From contig JAKSZP010012241.1 in assembly GCA_022478985.1 (NCBI GenBank), forward strand, positions 1 to 64,000: a DNA stretch of 64,000 bases, written 5' to 3'. The notes under the pieces are model-generated. The model worked only from the letters and a program-made list of their open reading frames with translations. It was not told the origin of the DNA and ran no database searches. How positions within the stretch are numbered: position 1 is the stretch's first letter; every line of letters starts with the position of its first letter. The position numbers and the translations under genes were made by a program. The stretch comes from Massospora cicadina (taxonomy: Eukaryota > Entomophthoromycota > Entomophthoromycetes > Entomophthorales > Entomophthoraceae). Shown here in pieces: positions 44,199 through 56,015 of the stretch.

Positions 44199-44828
44199 TC
44201 TTTACAATATATATAAGAAAAGTTATTCTGATTCACCAATGATATGGTTGGTGAGATTAATTTTTATATAATTTTCATGTTGGACTTCAGAATATAGATC
44301 AGATAATACTAAGTTAAGGCAACTTTTTGGATTGTATATTAGTTAATGATATAATGATTGGTGGAATCCTAGCTTTATGTCAATTCTGCATCAGTTTCAG
44401 ATTGTGATTGATTTAAATAATTTGATGGATTCAATTGATTTTGGGTGAGTAGTTGGTTATTTTAGTTTAATCAATGGATTAAAATGGTTTTGACTGAAAG
44501 ACTGGTGATCTTTGATACTTTCAAACTGTTTTGCCTAAGTGGTTTTTGGTTGATCTACTAGATTGAATGGTTTTGCTAATCAGTTTGGTAGCGATTTGAT
44601 AAATCATTAAGTTCTTTACATCCTAGATTTAAAAATAGCTATCTAAAGCTATAAAAGTTAAACAAATGTTAAATTAACTATATATGTTCTTAGATAATCA
44701 AAAAGATATATTGTTTAAAGCATGGGTATTACTAATTCAGCTAGGGTGACATATTTATCTAATTAAATTGATAGATTATAAACTTCCAATGTGTGGCGGC
44801 TCCCCCTTTTGGGTTGGGCACCACTAGT
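44199..44828 (+). mobile_element. Helitron-like unit H6
   Basis: From TCTTTACAATATATATAAG, joined to the end of H5, to 'ggctcccccttttgggttgggcaccactagt'. CTAGT follows an imperfect C-run/G-run stem. Internal sequence is A+T-rich without coding. From 44829 to 45708 I see only A+T-rich DNA. Confidence 0.4.
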
Positions 44829-45708
44829 ACTAAAAAAGATAGATTTATAAACTTCCTAAACCTATCATAGTCATCTACTAATATTGCTAGATATCACTTG
44901 GAATATTAGCTTAATTTGTGCTTTATTAATGAGGTCTAAAATTTTATTAAAATATAAGAATAAAGTCTTAAGTACTTTGCAATATAGAAAACTAGATTTT
45001 TTTCATGTTATTATAAAAATGTATAGCTAAATGGTGACTTAATATGTTTTTATTAATAAATAATATCAAGCCCTAAATAGGATTAAATTTGATAAGACCA
45101 AAATATATTTATGAATAAATGTGGCTTTTGCCATGTGATAAAGTCTCAACGTGGTCATTGTTATTTAATACTATAGAGGTTTTCATGATTTAGGGATGGT
45201 TTTAATTTACAAAAATGCTAAGTCTTTATTCCAGACCTTATATTATAATCTATTAAATTGATAAATAGTACTGGTGCATCAGTGCATATGTTTTGGTTAT
45301 AGATATATATAAAATGACTTAATTGTGTTAGTTTTATCCAGAATTGAATATAGATTCCATATTTTTATCAATAAGATAATTACCTGATGAAAGTTTATCA
45401 GATTAAGTAATCAAGGCATCTAGACTCAAGACTTTTTAGATCTAAAATAACATTTTAATTCTATTTCATCTTATCAACCCCTTTTTAAGTGAATCTAATA
45501 ATTGTTTTAGTCCTTCTAATAAATCCCAAGGTTTTATTTAGAAGGGTAATAATACTTTTAAATAAACTAATTCTCATATGCTTTTATATTCATATTATAG
45601 CTTTTTCTTTAAAAGCATAATTCCTCATCAGATAAGCCTTTTAGTATATTCTTTTAACAGCTCTCTTTACAAAAATAGACACTAGATACCCCACAAATAT
45701 ATATAAAA

Positions 45709-45725
45709 TAAATTGATTACTAGCA
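45709..45725. repeat. LINE-2 target-site duplication, left
   Basis: taaattgattactagca recurs exactly at 50991-51007. Confidence 0.85.
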
Positions 45726-45817
45726 ACTTTTCTTTCTCGTTGCAATCACTATTGTAACCTATTTAATTCAAGACTAAATTTAGTTTGATAATCTCACAGA
45801 GGAGATTAGTCTGCCCC

Positions 45818-47227
45818 ATGTCAGGGAGCAGTTGGGCAAGCAAGGTAAGAGGAGCAGGTGGAAGGCCCATGGTATCCAACGTTTGAAAATGCCCCAGAGA
45901 ATCTAGCAGAATAGATAAAAATTTTAAGAAACTGGTGGTCACTATTTCCCCAGAGATTCTCACATGGCAAGCATGATGCAACCAGTACATCAACATGCCA
46001 CACTCCCAGCCACTTTTGTCAGTGGAATTTAGAGTCCACGTGTTTCTGGATATCCAAAAAATAGCCTTATGGGAAAAATTTTGTGAAGATGTGCATATAA
46101 TTTTCCTGACCGCGGTGTACGTTGCACCTCACTCTATGTCACATGGTTGACTGGACCTAGGTTTCAAAAGTAAAACAGCAGCAGATGAGGCTGCAGCAGT
46201 GTGTGTAGTAGTTGACCTCCCCAAAGGGCAATAGGTCATCAAAACCAAATGCACCAGATGGACAAAATCAAACCAAATTTTCCTCATGTTTGACTTATTG
46301 CCTACTACGGTAAAATGTGATATTTTGGAACAACACCTGAAAGATGGTCTCACCATATATGGCAAAATACAATCTTTCAAAATGTAATGCTTCACGCTGA
46401 TGCCACACCTATGCACCAGCAAAGCCATTGCAGTTCTGACCCCAACTGAGGAGATCACAAAGGACCTAACCCATATCCTGCACTCCACTTTTATTGATAT
46501 TGTAGGGCATACCACCCACCTATTCCAGGTGACCATGGACAGCGCACCCCCCATCTGCACCCACTGTGATACATTCAGCCATAAGGTACATATATGCCCT
46601 ATCAAGGAGGGCATCACATTCCAAGAGCACCCCTCAGCAGCTATGGCCAGCGGAGAGGTGCACTATGAACCAACTGCAAGCACCAAGGAGGCTTTCCTGT
46701 GGGGAGCACAAGGCTGCTACCTACTGGTAAAGCCTATCTCCCTGCAAGAGCAGAAGAAGGCTAAGCAGGCCTATAGGGCCATGGCCAAGGAAGTGGCCAA
46801 AGCTACCACCGCTATCCCATACAATGTCAGGAGGACATGGAAACCTTTGCGGCAGAAGTAACTTGGGAATCCATCAACCAATCAGATTGGGAAGCCTATA
46901 CTGAGTGGTCCACTCAATCTGAGGATCCGATGGGAGATTTGATCTCACCCAATCGTTGCACCCAAGCTCCAGTTGAAACCAACTTGGGACCTATCCTAAC
47001 TGAAAAAATTTTTTGACCCACTCAATGGTGCACCGAACTCATCCGCACCGCAAAAAATTTGTTTGACATCAGGAAAACAAAAAGCAAAGGCTAAAGCCAA
47101 TGTGACTCTTTCTGTAAAAATTAACAAAAACTCTGATAGCATTGCTACTAACACCCACACTGCTGTGAAGGCCCGTGGGGATCTAGAAGAGGCTGGTGGG
47201 CCTGGGTGCCCACCCCCTCACACCTAA
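45818..47227 (+). pseudogene. LINE-2 ORF1: CCHC nucleic-acid-binding protein
   Basis: It starts at ATG 45818 (MSGSSWASK) and stops at TAA 47225-47227. TGA at 45884-45886 is codon 23, the same place as in LINE-1. A further stop lies near 45975, and others near 46148, 46230 and 46385. The longest open part is 46400-46861, which holds the intact knuckle CTHCDTFSHKVHIC near 46554-46595. The A run before ICLTSGKQKAKAKAN near 47056 keeps the base lost in LINE-1, so the C-terminal frame reaches the TAA. Confidence 0.75.
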
Positions 47228-47236
47228 TGTGTGATG
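47218..47236 (+). promoter_or_regulatory. LINE-2 ORF1/ORF2 junction hairpin
   Basis: TCACAC-C-TAA-T-GTGTGA forms a 6-bp stem. The ORF1 stop TAA lies in the loop and the ORF2 ATG (47234-47236) begins at the last base of the stem. Compared with LINE-1, the stem pair G-C has become A-T on both sides. Confidence 0.5.
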
Positions 47237-50200
47237 GGGGAAACCTTCACTTTAGGAATGTTGAATATTGCCAGACTCAAGGCCTCCCCATCCCAGGCTA
47301 GGAAACTGAGTTTTTTACAACACAATTTACCCGTGGATATCCTGGCTATCCAGGAGTCCCACTGTCTATGAGGTTCTGAGGAAACTTGGAAAACAATGCT
47401 CCTCCCATACTATCCTTTTGGTCAAAGCACTGTGAGGTGCTAGTTTGGAAAAATAATTTTTTCAAATTTTTATCCTCAGAAATATTCCTAAATGGCTGAG
47501 TGCTTGTTGTCACTTTCTCATGGGCTGATGTAGCACACACAATAGTCAACATCTATGCCCCAAATGGTGCACGCAAGCATCAGGAATTTTTCTCGTTGGT
47601 CAAATCCCTCCTGCTACCCCCAAACTCTTTCCTAGTTGGTGACATGAACTGTTGGCTAAACACACCAACAGACCAGTGGCCTTCCTCAACCCACGCCTCC
47701 CAGGGTCACATAGAACTACACATTCTAAAAGCTACCCTTGGGTTAATGGATGCGCTGCCGCAACATGCCCTGCTGTTCAAAAACATGATGCATCCCCACA
47801 TCCACAATGGCCAATTAAGGTCCATGACCTGCATCGACCTTATTCTAATGCTGGCGAAATTCTAACCCCACATCTCCCACTTCAAAACAACAAAAATGGA
47901 ATTCTCTGACCATCAGCTGGTCTCGCTAACCTACCACCTACCTGTCACAGCTGCCAAGGCCCCACATTGGTGCAAAATCTGCCCCCCCAAGCTTACATTG
48001 CCAGGATTTTCCACGTGGGTGGAAAAGGCAACTTTGGCAAAAAAGTTTGTTGCACCATTTTGTGCGGACCCCATTTCCACATGGGCAACTTTCAAAGATG
48101 ATACCATCCACCACTATCGCCATCTCTCCTCCAGATGCTCACAAGCCACACTGGCAGTTATCTCGCGCACTCTGGCAGAATTGGCACACTTGGAGTCCAA
48201 CATCCCAGTTACAGGATACAGCTCTGCATGGGACCAGAAGTGGGCGGAGGCAGCCACCCACCTCAATGCACTTGAAAGATAACACAAACATTGGGTTTGT
48301 GTTCAGTACAGGGCCACATGCATCACAAAAGGTGATAAGTGCACCGCACATTTCTTTAAAAAATTTTCGCACCACATCAGAGCATGGCCTGCACACAGGT
48401 GCAAAGATCAGATAATTCCATTGTGGATATACTGGCTGAAGTGGCAATCGAAATGCAAAGGTATTACTCCGAGTTATACCAATCCAATCCTATTCAGCCA
48501 GCTGAAGTGGCAGAATTTCTTGACTGAGCCCACATCCGCACCATTTTCCAATACCTGGAAATAATGAATTTGATTACTCCAAAAAGAATTATGGACAGCC
48601 ATTTGCGGTGTGCCAAACTGGAAATGCCCAGGCCCAGATGGCATTCAATATGAGTTCTACAAAAAATATTTCAAATATATTTCCCCATTGCTGCTCGCCT
48701 CACTTAACCAAAGCCTGATGGAAACGCGCCTCCTACCAGGAGGACATGAGGCCTTCACTGTCACACTCTTCAAGAAAGGGGATAAGCTAGACTTAGCCAA
48801 CTGGCGCCCCATTTCTCTAACAAACACAGACACCAAAATTTTAACAAAAATCATGGCTAACTGTTTAGGGACTGTAGCATCTGCCACCATCTCCCCAGAA
48901 CAATTTGGTTTCATCCCAGAAGGTTGATTTGGGATAATGTGCACTCTGTGGCTAACATATGTCAATCCACAGCCTCTGGGGCACTTGTATTTTTGGACCA
49001 ACAGAAGGCCTATGATAGAGTAAACTGGGAATACCTCAGGGCCTGCCTACATCAATTCCGCCTACCCCCTCGCTTTATCAACTGGGTAATGCTGCTCACG
49101 GAATCTGCAATAATGGCAGTGCGTAGCCCTGGCTTCCTGACAGAAGTAGTCCACCCTCAAAGGGGCTTGCGACAAGGGGACCCCCTCAGCCCACTCTTAT
49201 ACAACTTCAGCCTTGACCCACTACTGCGAAATGTGAATGCCCAACTCACTGGGGTCCATGTGCCAGGCCAAGCCCCAATCAAGATAATGGCGTTCGCAGA
49301 TGATTGTGTGGTTGGGGTGTCTAATAATCAAGATGCACGCATGATTGAAGCTCTCATTCAGGAGTATTCCGGGTAAGCAACGCGGCACTGAATGCTTCCA
49401 AAACCGAAATCATCCTCCTTGGTTGGTTTCAGAACTTCTGGACCCCAGCAATTAGTTCCCAACCTGGCCCATCTGCTCGCCCACGTCCTCGGCCTAATAA
49501 CTCAACACACACCGCTCCACTGGTGCTCCCCTTTGTGCCGCAACCTACCATAGGACCGGTACGCCATCTGGGCGTGTGGTTGGAGGCAGGAGGATACGCG
49601 TCAGCAGTAATGGAGTGCCATATTCTGGATAACGTGACGAAGTGAATCACCTCTTTCAGAGCCCACCCTACTTCCCTTACTGGCAGGGTGGTTTTAGCCA
49701 ACTCTATGCTTCTCTCCAAAGTCTGGTTCAGAGTCCACGCCATCCCCTTTTCCCCAAGCTTCTTCAAATCCTTGTATTCCTTGCTGCAAGGATGGCTTTG
49801 GTCAGGCCGCCCTCTGCCAGTGCGTCTAGAGGTCATGTTTGGCCCTCATCATCATGGTGACATGGGCCTGCTTGACTTCAAAACCCATGCTGCCAGGATC
49901 CTGGGCACCTGGATTGCAGCCGTCACCGCCCCTACACTCCCTTCCCAACACTGGTCCCGCGCAGCCCACTCCAACTTCTCCCACGCCTTGGGCCTCAACA
50001 ATCCATTGAACCCCCACTCCCTGATGAAATACCTCGCATCACACACATTGGCCACAGGCCCTCACAGGACTAACACCCACTACAAATTAATCCTACTCTC
50101 CATGCGGAGCGCTGAGTAACAAATTGTATCAGTGGATATAAAGCCCAAAGAGGACGCCCCTCTCCTCAGTTCACACAAGAGGTACAGGGGCTACCCATCC

Positions 50201-50936
50201 ATGATGGCGTGATCCCCATTCGGCCCCATTTCCTATCCAGGGTGGACTACCTGGACGTGATGGACATCCCTTACTCCATTGAGACCCAAAAAACTATCTG
50301 GAAATATGTGCACCATCCTCTATTGCAGCCTCAAGTCTGCTCCCATGTGTGGCGCTGCCTGAGGCGGGTGTATCGTACAGCTGAGCGCTCTAACGCTTTA
50401 CACTCATCCTGTGTCGTGTGTGGCCAGTATGGAACGCTGTTTTACCGCCTGGAGAAGTGCCCTACCTCTAAAGTGATATGGCGAGAAGTTTAACGTCTTT
50501 TGGGCCAGGATCAAACGCATCCCTTCAGTCTGTCAAGAGATATGTTTGCTCTATCAATGGCCTCCTCCCTTCCACCCTCCCTCCATGCTTTGGTGGTTGC
50601 AATCGCCATGTGACCATCCACACGATTGTCTTAGATGCCATCGCAGGTTCTACCCCCACCCTCACAGAAGCAGTCCACAGATTCCGGTCTCATTTGGTGG
50701 ACCACTTTCAAGCATGGTTGTTCGGATACCTCCCACCACATCGCAGACAACTGGTCTCCTCCTGGTTCCCAGTCTGGTTCATCAACTCAGACCCCTTCCT
50801 CCACACGTGCTCAATTGTGGCTATGGCCCTTCACAAGTTCCCTCCCCTTTCCCATAAGTGGCGTTCCTGCTGGCAACAAGAGATAGCATCGCTTTTCTGG
50901 GGTGCCTCCCCTGGTACTAAGTTTTGTCTCTTCTGA
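47234..50936 (+). pseudogene. LINE-2 ORF2: endonuclease and reverse transcriptase
   Basis: It starts at ATG 47234 (MGETFTLGMLNIARL) and ends at TGA after ASPGTKFCLF at 50934-50936; same length as LINE-1 ORF2. Endonuclease: LAIQES, NIYAPN, VGDMNCWL, CIDLIL and FSDHQ near 47330-47915. RT: GPDGIQYEFY near 48620, WRPISLTN, QFGFIP, QQKAYDRVNWEYL near 49000, LRQGDPLSPLLYNF and FADDCVVGVS near 49295 (Asps kept). The C-terminal finger reads CVVCGQYGTLFYRLEKC: its His is changed to Tyr. Many frame changes and stops. Confidence 0.85.
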
Positions 50937-50990
50937 GTCATATTTGGAAGTGTCCATCCCATGGTCGGCCTTCCCTGCAATAAATTTAAG

Positions 50991-51007
50991 TAAATTGATT
51001 ACTAGCA
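50991..51007. repeat. LINE-2 target-site duplication, right
   Basis: Exact copy of 45709-45725. Confidence 0.85.
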
Positions 51008-51497
51008 TATGATAACAGTAAAGACATTATGGCAATAACATACCAAAGCATATGTGATTGATACTTATATATAGCTTCACCTTAAGTTGATATTCTATAA
51101 AAAATAGTGTATTATTTATTCTAACTATAAAACTAATTTATCTAAGAACACTTGAACAGTATTAGTAAGTATATAGTTAAGAAGGTTGAAAAATATTAGA
51201 GCTTTGGATATAAAATAAAGTTTTTAAATTGCATCTATAGTCACTTTAGGTAAGGAAAGAAAGAGGAAGTTTATAGGAAATAGAAGTATAACTAAAAGTA
51301 TAATTTAGTAAAAGTATGTAAATCATAAGTGACAAGTTTAAAAGCAATGTGTGTATGATAGCCTTAGCTACAAGGTTGTAGATGATTAGATTACAGCTTA
51401 AAATAGATTTGTTTATAGTGAGAAAAAGGGATTATGGTCAATTAAGCTCAACTGTAATAATTATTAACAATTTAACTTTACTTATAATAATTATAAG

Positions 51498-51720
51498 TAA
51501 GGGGAGGATACCCCAGTAGTAGAATATGGAACCTCTACCATGCTCCCCAAGTTTGATCCCAGTAGATGAACTTTAGGTAGGGGACGATTTTGACTGTGTT
51601 GGCATTGCACACCAAAGCCCTGAACTGAGATAGCAAATATCAAAGTCATTCCATGGAGTTCCTGGCCTATCATATGCCATGCATGTAGGTTTTCCAGGGT
51701 TTATCCTCCTTTCCCATTTT
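51498..51720 (+). mobile_element. SINE-like unit with tRNA-Gly-like head
   Basis: 'ccagtagtagaatatgg' resembles a tRNA-Gly A box (AGTGGTAGAAT). After about 25 bases 'aagtttgatcccag' resembles a B box. About 150 bases of different body follow, ending near 'gccccacctt'. No target duplication or second copy is visible in the window, so this is a candidate only. Confidence 0.4.
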
Positions 51721-54559
51721 CTTTACTTCCCTTCATTAGTGCGGTATCATCCCCAGGTTGCCCCACCTTAAATACAATTTAAACTAAATGAAAATTAGGT
51801 AGCAGTTAAGGATTTTTAAAAAAATTATAGCAAAAGCTGATACAGATTTTGTTTATAGTTTATTGTGTTTAATCATGAGTAACATATTGAAGGTGCCATA
51901 AAAGTAGTTTATAAAGAGAAGATGGCTTCCAAGCAATTTAAACATGACCCTGTGTATAGCCTATAAATTCAAGGGCAGAGAAATTAAACTAATTCAAAAA
52001 TTTTTTTGTGAGGAAATTAGTGCAAAATTTATCAAATATCTCTATAATAAGTTAAGTGGATGTGATGTGATGTGACAACCACACTTTATATTAGGGGCAA
52101 CCTCCAAAGAGCAGTAAATGAAAAGAGGTTAATGACACCTCAGGGATCTTAAGTTGCATGCCTTTAATTAAAATAGAATTTTGTATAGCTTTGATAACAC
52201 ATTTCACATGTAAAATTGTGTCAAAGAACAGGAGCACATAGATTCATCTCAGTGTGGTGACAATTCAGCAGAAGTACTTATTAAGGGTTTTAAGTAATAT
52301 ACTTGATAAAATGGCATATGTTGCTTAATTGTTCTCAGATAGGGAAGCGTATTTAAGCTGTGTCAGAGTCTGCATACAACACCAGGTAAAGCAACAATGG
52401 TAAATTAAGGGCTATTCTGGAAAAGAGGGATAATAAATAAACCAGAAGCAACCTTAGGAGGGGATGTCCTTTTTTAGAGGTTGTGGGTAGGAACTGGGTA
52501 TATAGTGATGCCAGAGTAAGATATTTTAAACAAATTTTTAATGAGAAAATCCAAGATTATAAAAGATTTTCAATTGATTGCTTCAGATTGGAAATTAATG
52601 GCAAAAGATTTGGATTAGAAAGTGACGTAACCAGGTACCATTTGATTAAGTATGGTTTTAAGAGTGAGTGTAAGTCTTGAGGAGCACCCACTTCGCCTCA
52701 ACAAAGAAATATACCCCTTTAGGACCAAGAAGGGCTAAAATAGGGTAGCCTCCTCCATCATTGACCAGGGCGATCTAGCCATATGATTGATGGCTGAGGT
52801 TAACAGCTTAACCTCTTAAGGTTTCCCTTCACTCCTACCCTCACCACTCAAGAATTGGTGGGAAAGATCCAGGAATTAAGTCAGGAGGTGGCAGTTGCAG
52901 AAGCCATCGCCTACAGGGAGGCGGTAGCTCCTCACCTTGTTAAAAGCATCAGCTCACAGTTTAAGTATCATTATCATTAAGTTAGTTACTCAACAGTATT
53001 AAGTTGTTTAGTTCAACATCATATTTGAAACACCTGTCTGACCTCTCTCACCGTCATTGAAGGTGAGTCTGTCTCAATAGGTTTAAACATACTAATTCAT
53101 TTGGATTAGTATGAAATATCTGTACCCTCCCTGTCCCTGGGTGTACCCCACCAGCCATGGAACTAATTTTTGACGCTCAGCTAAATGAAATGAAACCTCA
53201 AAAAAAAGTAAAATTTCTGATACCTATTCAGATGACCATGTCAGATACAATTCAATTCTGGAAGCGCGTTAGTGTGTCTTACCAAAGTCAGGAAAGGAGG
53301 GATTCCTGACCATATATGAAAATAACGCTTATACCAACCCTATTACATTTTATAATTGCCCCAACAGTTGAATTTATTGGTCAATTACTTTTACTTTGTC
53401 TAATAAACAAAAACTTTCTTAAAAATTTTAATTTTCCTAGTTATTTTACCTATAACATGCTTCAATACATGTTAGTTGCTATGTTCCCTGGTTTGCATTA
53501 TAACTGGGCAATAGTGGCGATTGTGACCACGTTGATCCCTTCCTGATTTAGTGGGGGTACCAGTATGGAAACTACTGAGGTATTTCCCCTTTCTTTGATG
53601 CTTTTCAGCATCACAATGTGACTAAGTTTTTGAGGTACAGACTACCCAGTTTACTAAGTTTAACAACAATCCCGCGGGTTATCCTCCTTCTCTGGGGAAG
53701 AGAGCTCCCAGTATTAAGACTGCACCTGAGACAACTTCCTCTCTTGATCTGTGGCAACAACTGCTACTACCACTTGGCTTCTCTTAGGCTTGTAAATAAT
53801 AGTTGTAGATTGTTAACCTCCCTTTTAATCCTCCCCAATGGATACAAATCTCTGTGGGTGGCTATACCATTATTATTCAAATTTGTGTTCTGGATGATTA
53901 CTCAACCTGACTGGCAGGCCTGTATTAACTTTCATAGTCGATGCCATAAAAGCCTCTGCCATCTTTGCGCTGGCAGGGTTTATTGACTTTCATTCTTTTA
54001 GGGGCTCTTTTGATATTGGACTCTCCTCCAAGGAGGATGCGGCTAAGGCTGCAGCAACCTCCTTAATTTTTTAAGTAACTCTCAACCCTAATACTAATGC
54101 GTGCCTCCTTACTGATACCAAGATGATTATAGTTTTGTAAACCTACCTTTGATTCTCCTAGACCAAGTTTCATATGAAACGTTTTTGGGATTTTAACCAG
54201 TTTATGCTTTTAAATATGTTCTGATATAGGTGCTTTATTTTTAAGGGATAATCCCCATTATGATTAATTAGTGTTGATGGCTTTTAGGCTTTTGAGGAGA
54301 AATCTCCAACTTAGTATTTAATCATCTGGAAGCTATGTCAATGCTTTAGGCTTCCTTAAGGAAGCTTTAAATTAGCACTATAACTAATTTAATGATAAAA
54401 CTTCCATGAGTAGTTAAAAGTCCCCAATATTTTTATTTATGAGACTCAAAGTGCAGTTGCCACCACTATGGGAATTGAGCTAGTTGAAGTTCTTACCAAT
54501 AGCATGTCAAATGGTGCAGGTTGATAAATAGTAGCAAGTTTATTCTCTGTCAAAGATTG
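51721..54559. other. Unidentified stretch with short open frames
   Basis: Open frames 52483-52680 (65 codons), 53316-53546 (76 codons, hydrophobic, LLHFIIAPTVEFIGQLLLLC) and 53618-53986 (122 codons, Leu-rich then Cys-containing CINFHSRCHKSLCHLCAG) lie on the plus strand. Near 52835 a heptad-like stretch LVGKIQELSQEVAVAEAI is seen. They might be gag and other parts of a decayed element. I recognise no family and see no LTR pair. Confidence 0.3.
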
Positions 54560-54575
54560 CTGATGATTCTAATAA
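54560..54575. repeat. LINE-3 target-site duplication, left
   Basis: ctgatgattctaataa matches ctgatgattccaataa at 61204-61219 with one mismatch. Confidence 0.75.
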
Positions 54576-54631
54576 ATTATTAGATTTCTTTGGGTAAGGC
54601 TGACCATGGGAGGGACACTTGCAATAAGCAC

Positions 54632-56010
54632 TGTCAGGATTTTTCCTGGGTTAGGTGAAAGCCTTGTCCAGGGGAAGGATCGACACCCCCATATGTGGGG
54701 TTGTTGAGAAATTGACTGGACCTAATCGTCAGATATTCAATAGGGACATAATAAGGTTAGCATGTTTAAAAACTTATTATGGATCATATCAGATATCAGC
54801 GATTATGGACCAGGTATATTCTAAGCTTATGCAAAGCTTAGAATCTGTGGCCTAGCAATTTCACTTAATTATATTCAACTATGATGACATGGGCTCGAGG
54901 GCTTTGTTGGTAGGTCAGACTTAGATTAAGTTTTGACTTAATGACTCGGGCACATGGGCTTTGTTGGTCTATGTCAAAATTAGTTTTTAATGTTGGTCAA
55001 GTTTTTGATCAAATTAATTACTAATTAGTGATATGAATCGCCTTGGTATGTGCTGCTGATTGCATGTGAAATTGAATCAGTTCAGCTATTTTGAAGACGC
55101 GTACAAAATGCCATCTCAAGAATGTTGATGGTGTTTACACTGACCCTGAGGCTGAGCATGATGCCCTGAGTTGAAGTATATGTATATATTCTTACAGACT
55201 TTTTATGTGGCCAAGTGCCACTGAAAAAAGACATCATGGGTAAGATGTGGTGAACATCAAACCCTATAAATAACCCTTAAGTTGACATTAATAAAATATA
55301 TTTCCTATACTGGACGAGTTTATAATTTATCTTATAAACTTTTTGCATTAGCACTTCATTTTATATTAGTCAATTTTCACTTGAGATCAGTAGGATCAGG
55401 GCGGCATGCCATCGTATAAGTGAAATGACAGGGTATACAATTGGAGTATTACCAAGAAGCATATTATAAATTCAAAATTCACCATCCTGTCTATTGTCCT
55501 CACACAATAGACGCTCAAAACCACATCCCACCCTTGAATAAGAACCAGCCCTCTGAAGCAGACCCCCAAATTCAACAGGGGTCAAATTTTTTAGTATTAC
55601 CAAATATACTGAATTCAGAGCTTTGTATAAATTACTCCAAATTTAAAGAAACGTTACATCCCCATTCCATGAGACATGTGACCTGGGATATCACTTGACC
55701 TGGTCATGAGGGTGGCAAGATCCAAGTAAGGTTTGAGATAATGGCAATCCAGAAGATCTAGAGAGATCCTAATTGGATGGGGCCATGACGATCCTTGAGG
55801 CACTGTATCCCCACATACTCCTATAAAAATCCCTGAATATTTGTCTAATCAAATACATTCGTTAATAGGATTTATTTATCTTATTTTTAATTAAGTATAA
55901 TTTATTCTAATAATGGAATTCTCATCCATTGTCACATATGGAGAAGCCCCTGTCCTCTTGGCTGAGCCTTGCCTCATGAAGTCAGCCTACTTGTTGGGTT
56001 CCCCAGCGTT
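54632..56010 (+). mobile_element. LTR-like insertion in LINE-3
   Basis: 1,379 bp between AGCAC (54627-54631) and AGCAC (56011-56015), splitting the 3' end of LINE-3. It starts TGTCAGGATT, as the element A LTR does. Its right half (about 55600-55850) aligns with the middle of the element A LTR ('gtcatgagg', 'ccagaagatct', 'gatggggcc...gatccttgaggcact', 'ctataaaaa'). No pol coding is seen; the 85-codon frame 55441-55698 has no motif. It may be a short LTR element or a solo LTR of the A family with extra sequence. Confidence 0.55.
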
Positions 56011-56015
56011 AGCAC

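Larger units (their letters stand above)
45726..50990 (+). mobile_element. LINE-2: full-length non-LTR retrotransposon copy
   Basis: 5,265 bp, starting ACTTTTCTTTCTCGTTGCAA and ending 'ccctgcaataaatttaag', colinear with LINE-1. Exact 17-bp duplications flank it. Many CpG sites of LINE-1 appear here as TpG or CpA, so it has decayed further. ORF1 and ORF2 are both broken. Confidence 0.9.

Noticed and set aside
45726..50990. RIP (repeat-induced point mutation) as the cause of decay
   Set aside because: In the part I compared, transitions fall mostly on CpG rather than CpA, which fits methylation decay better; a full count was not possible.
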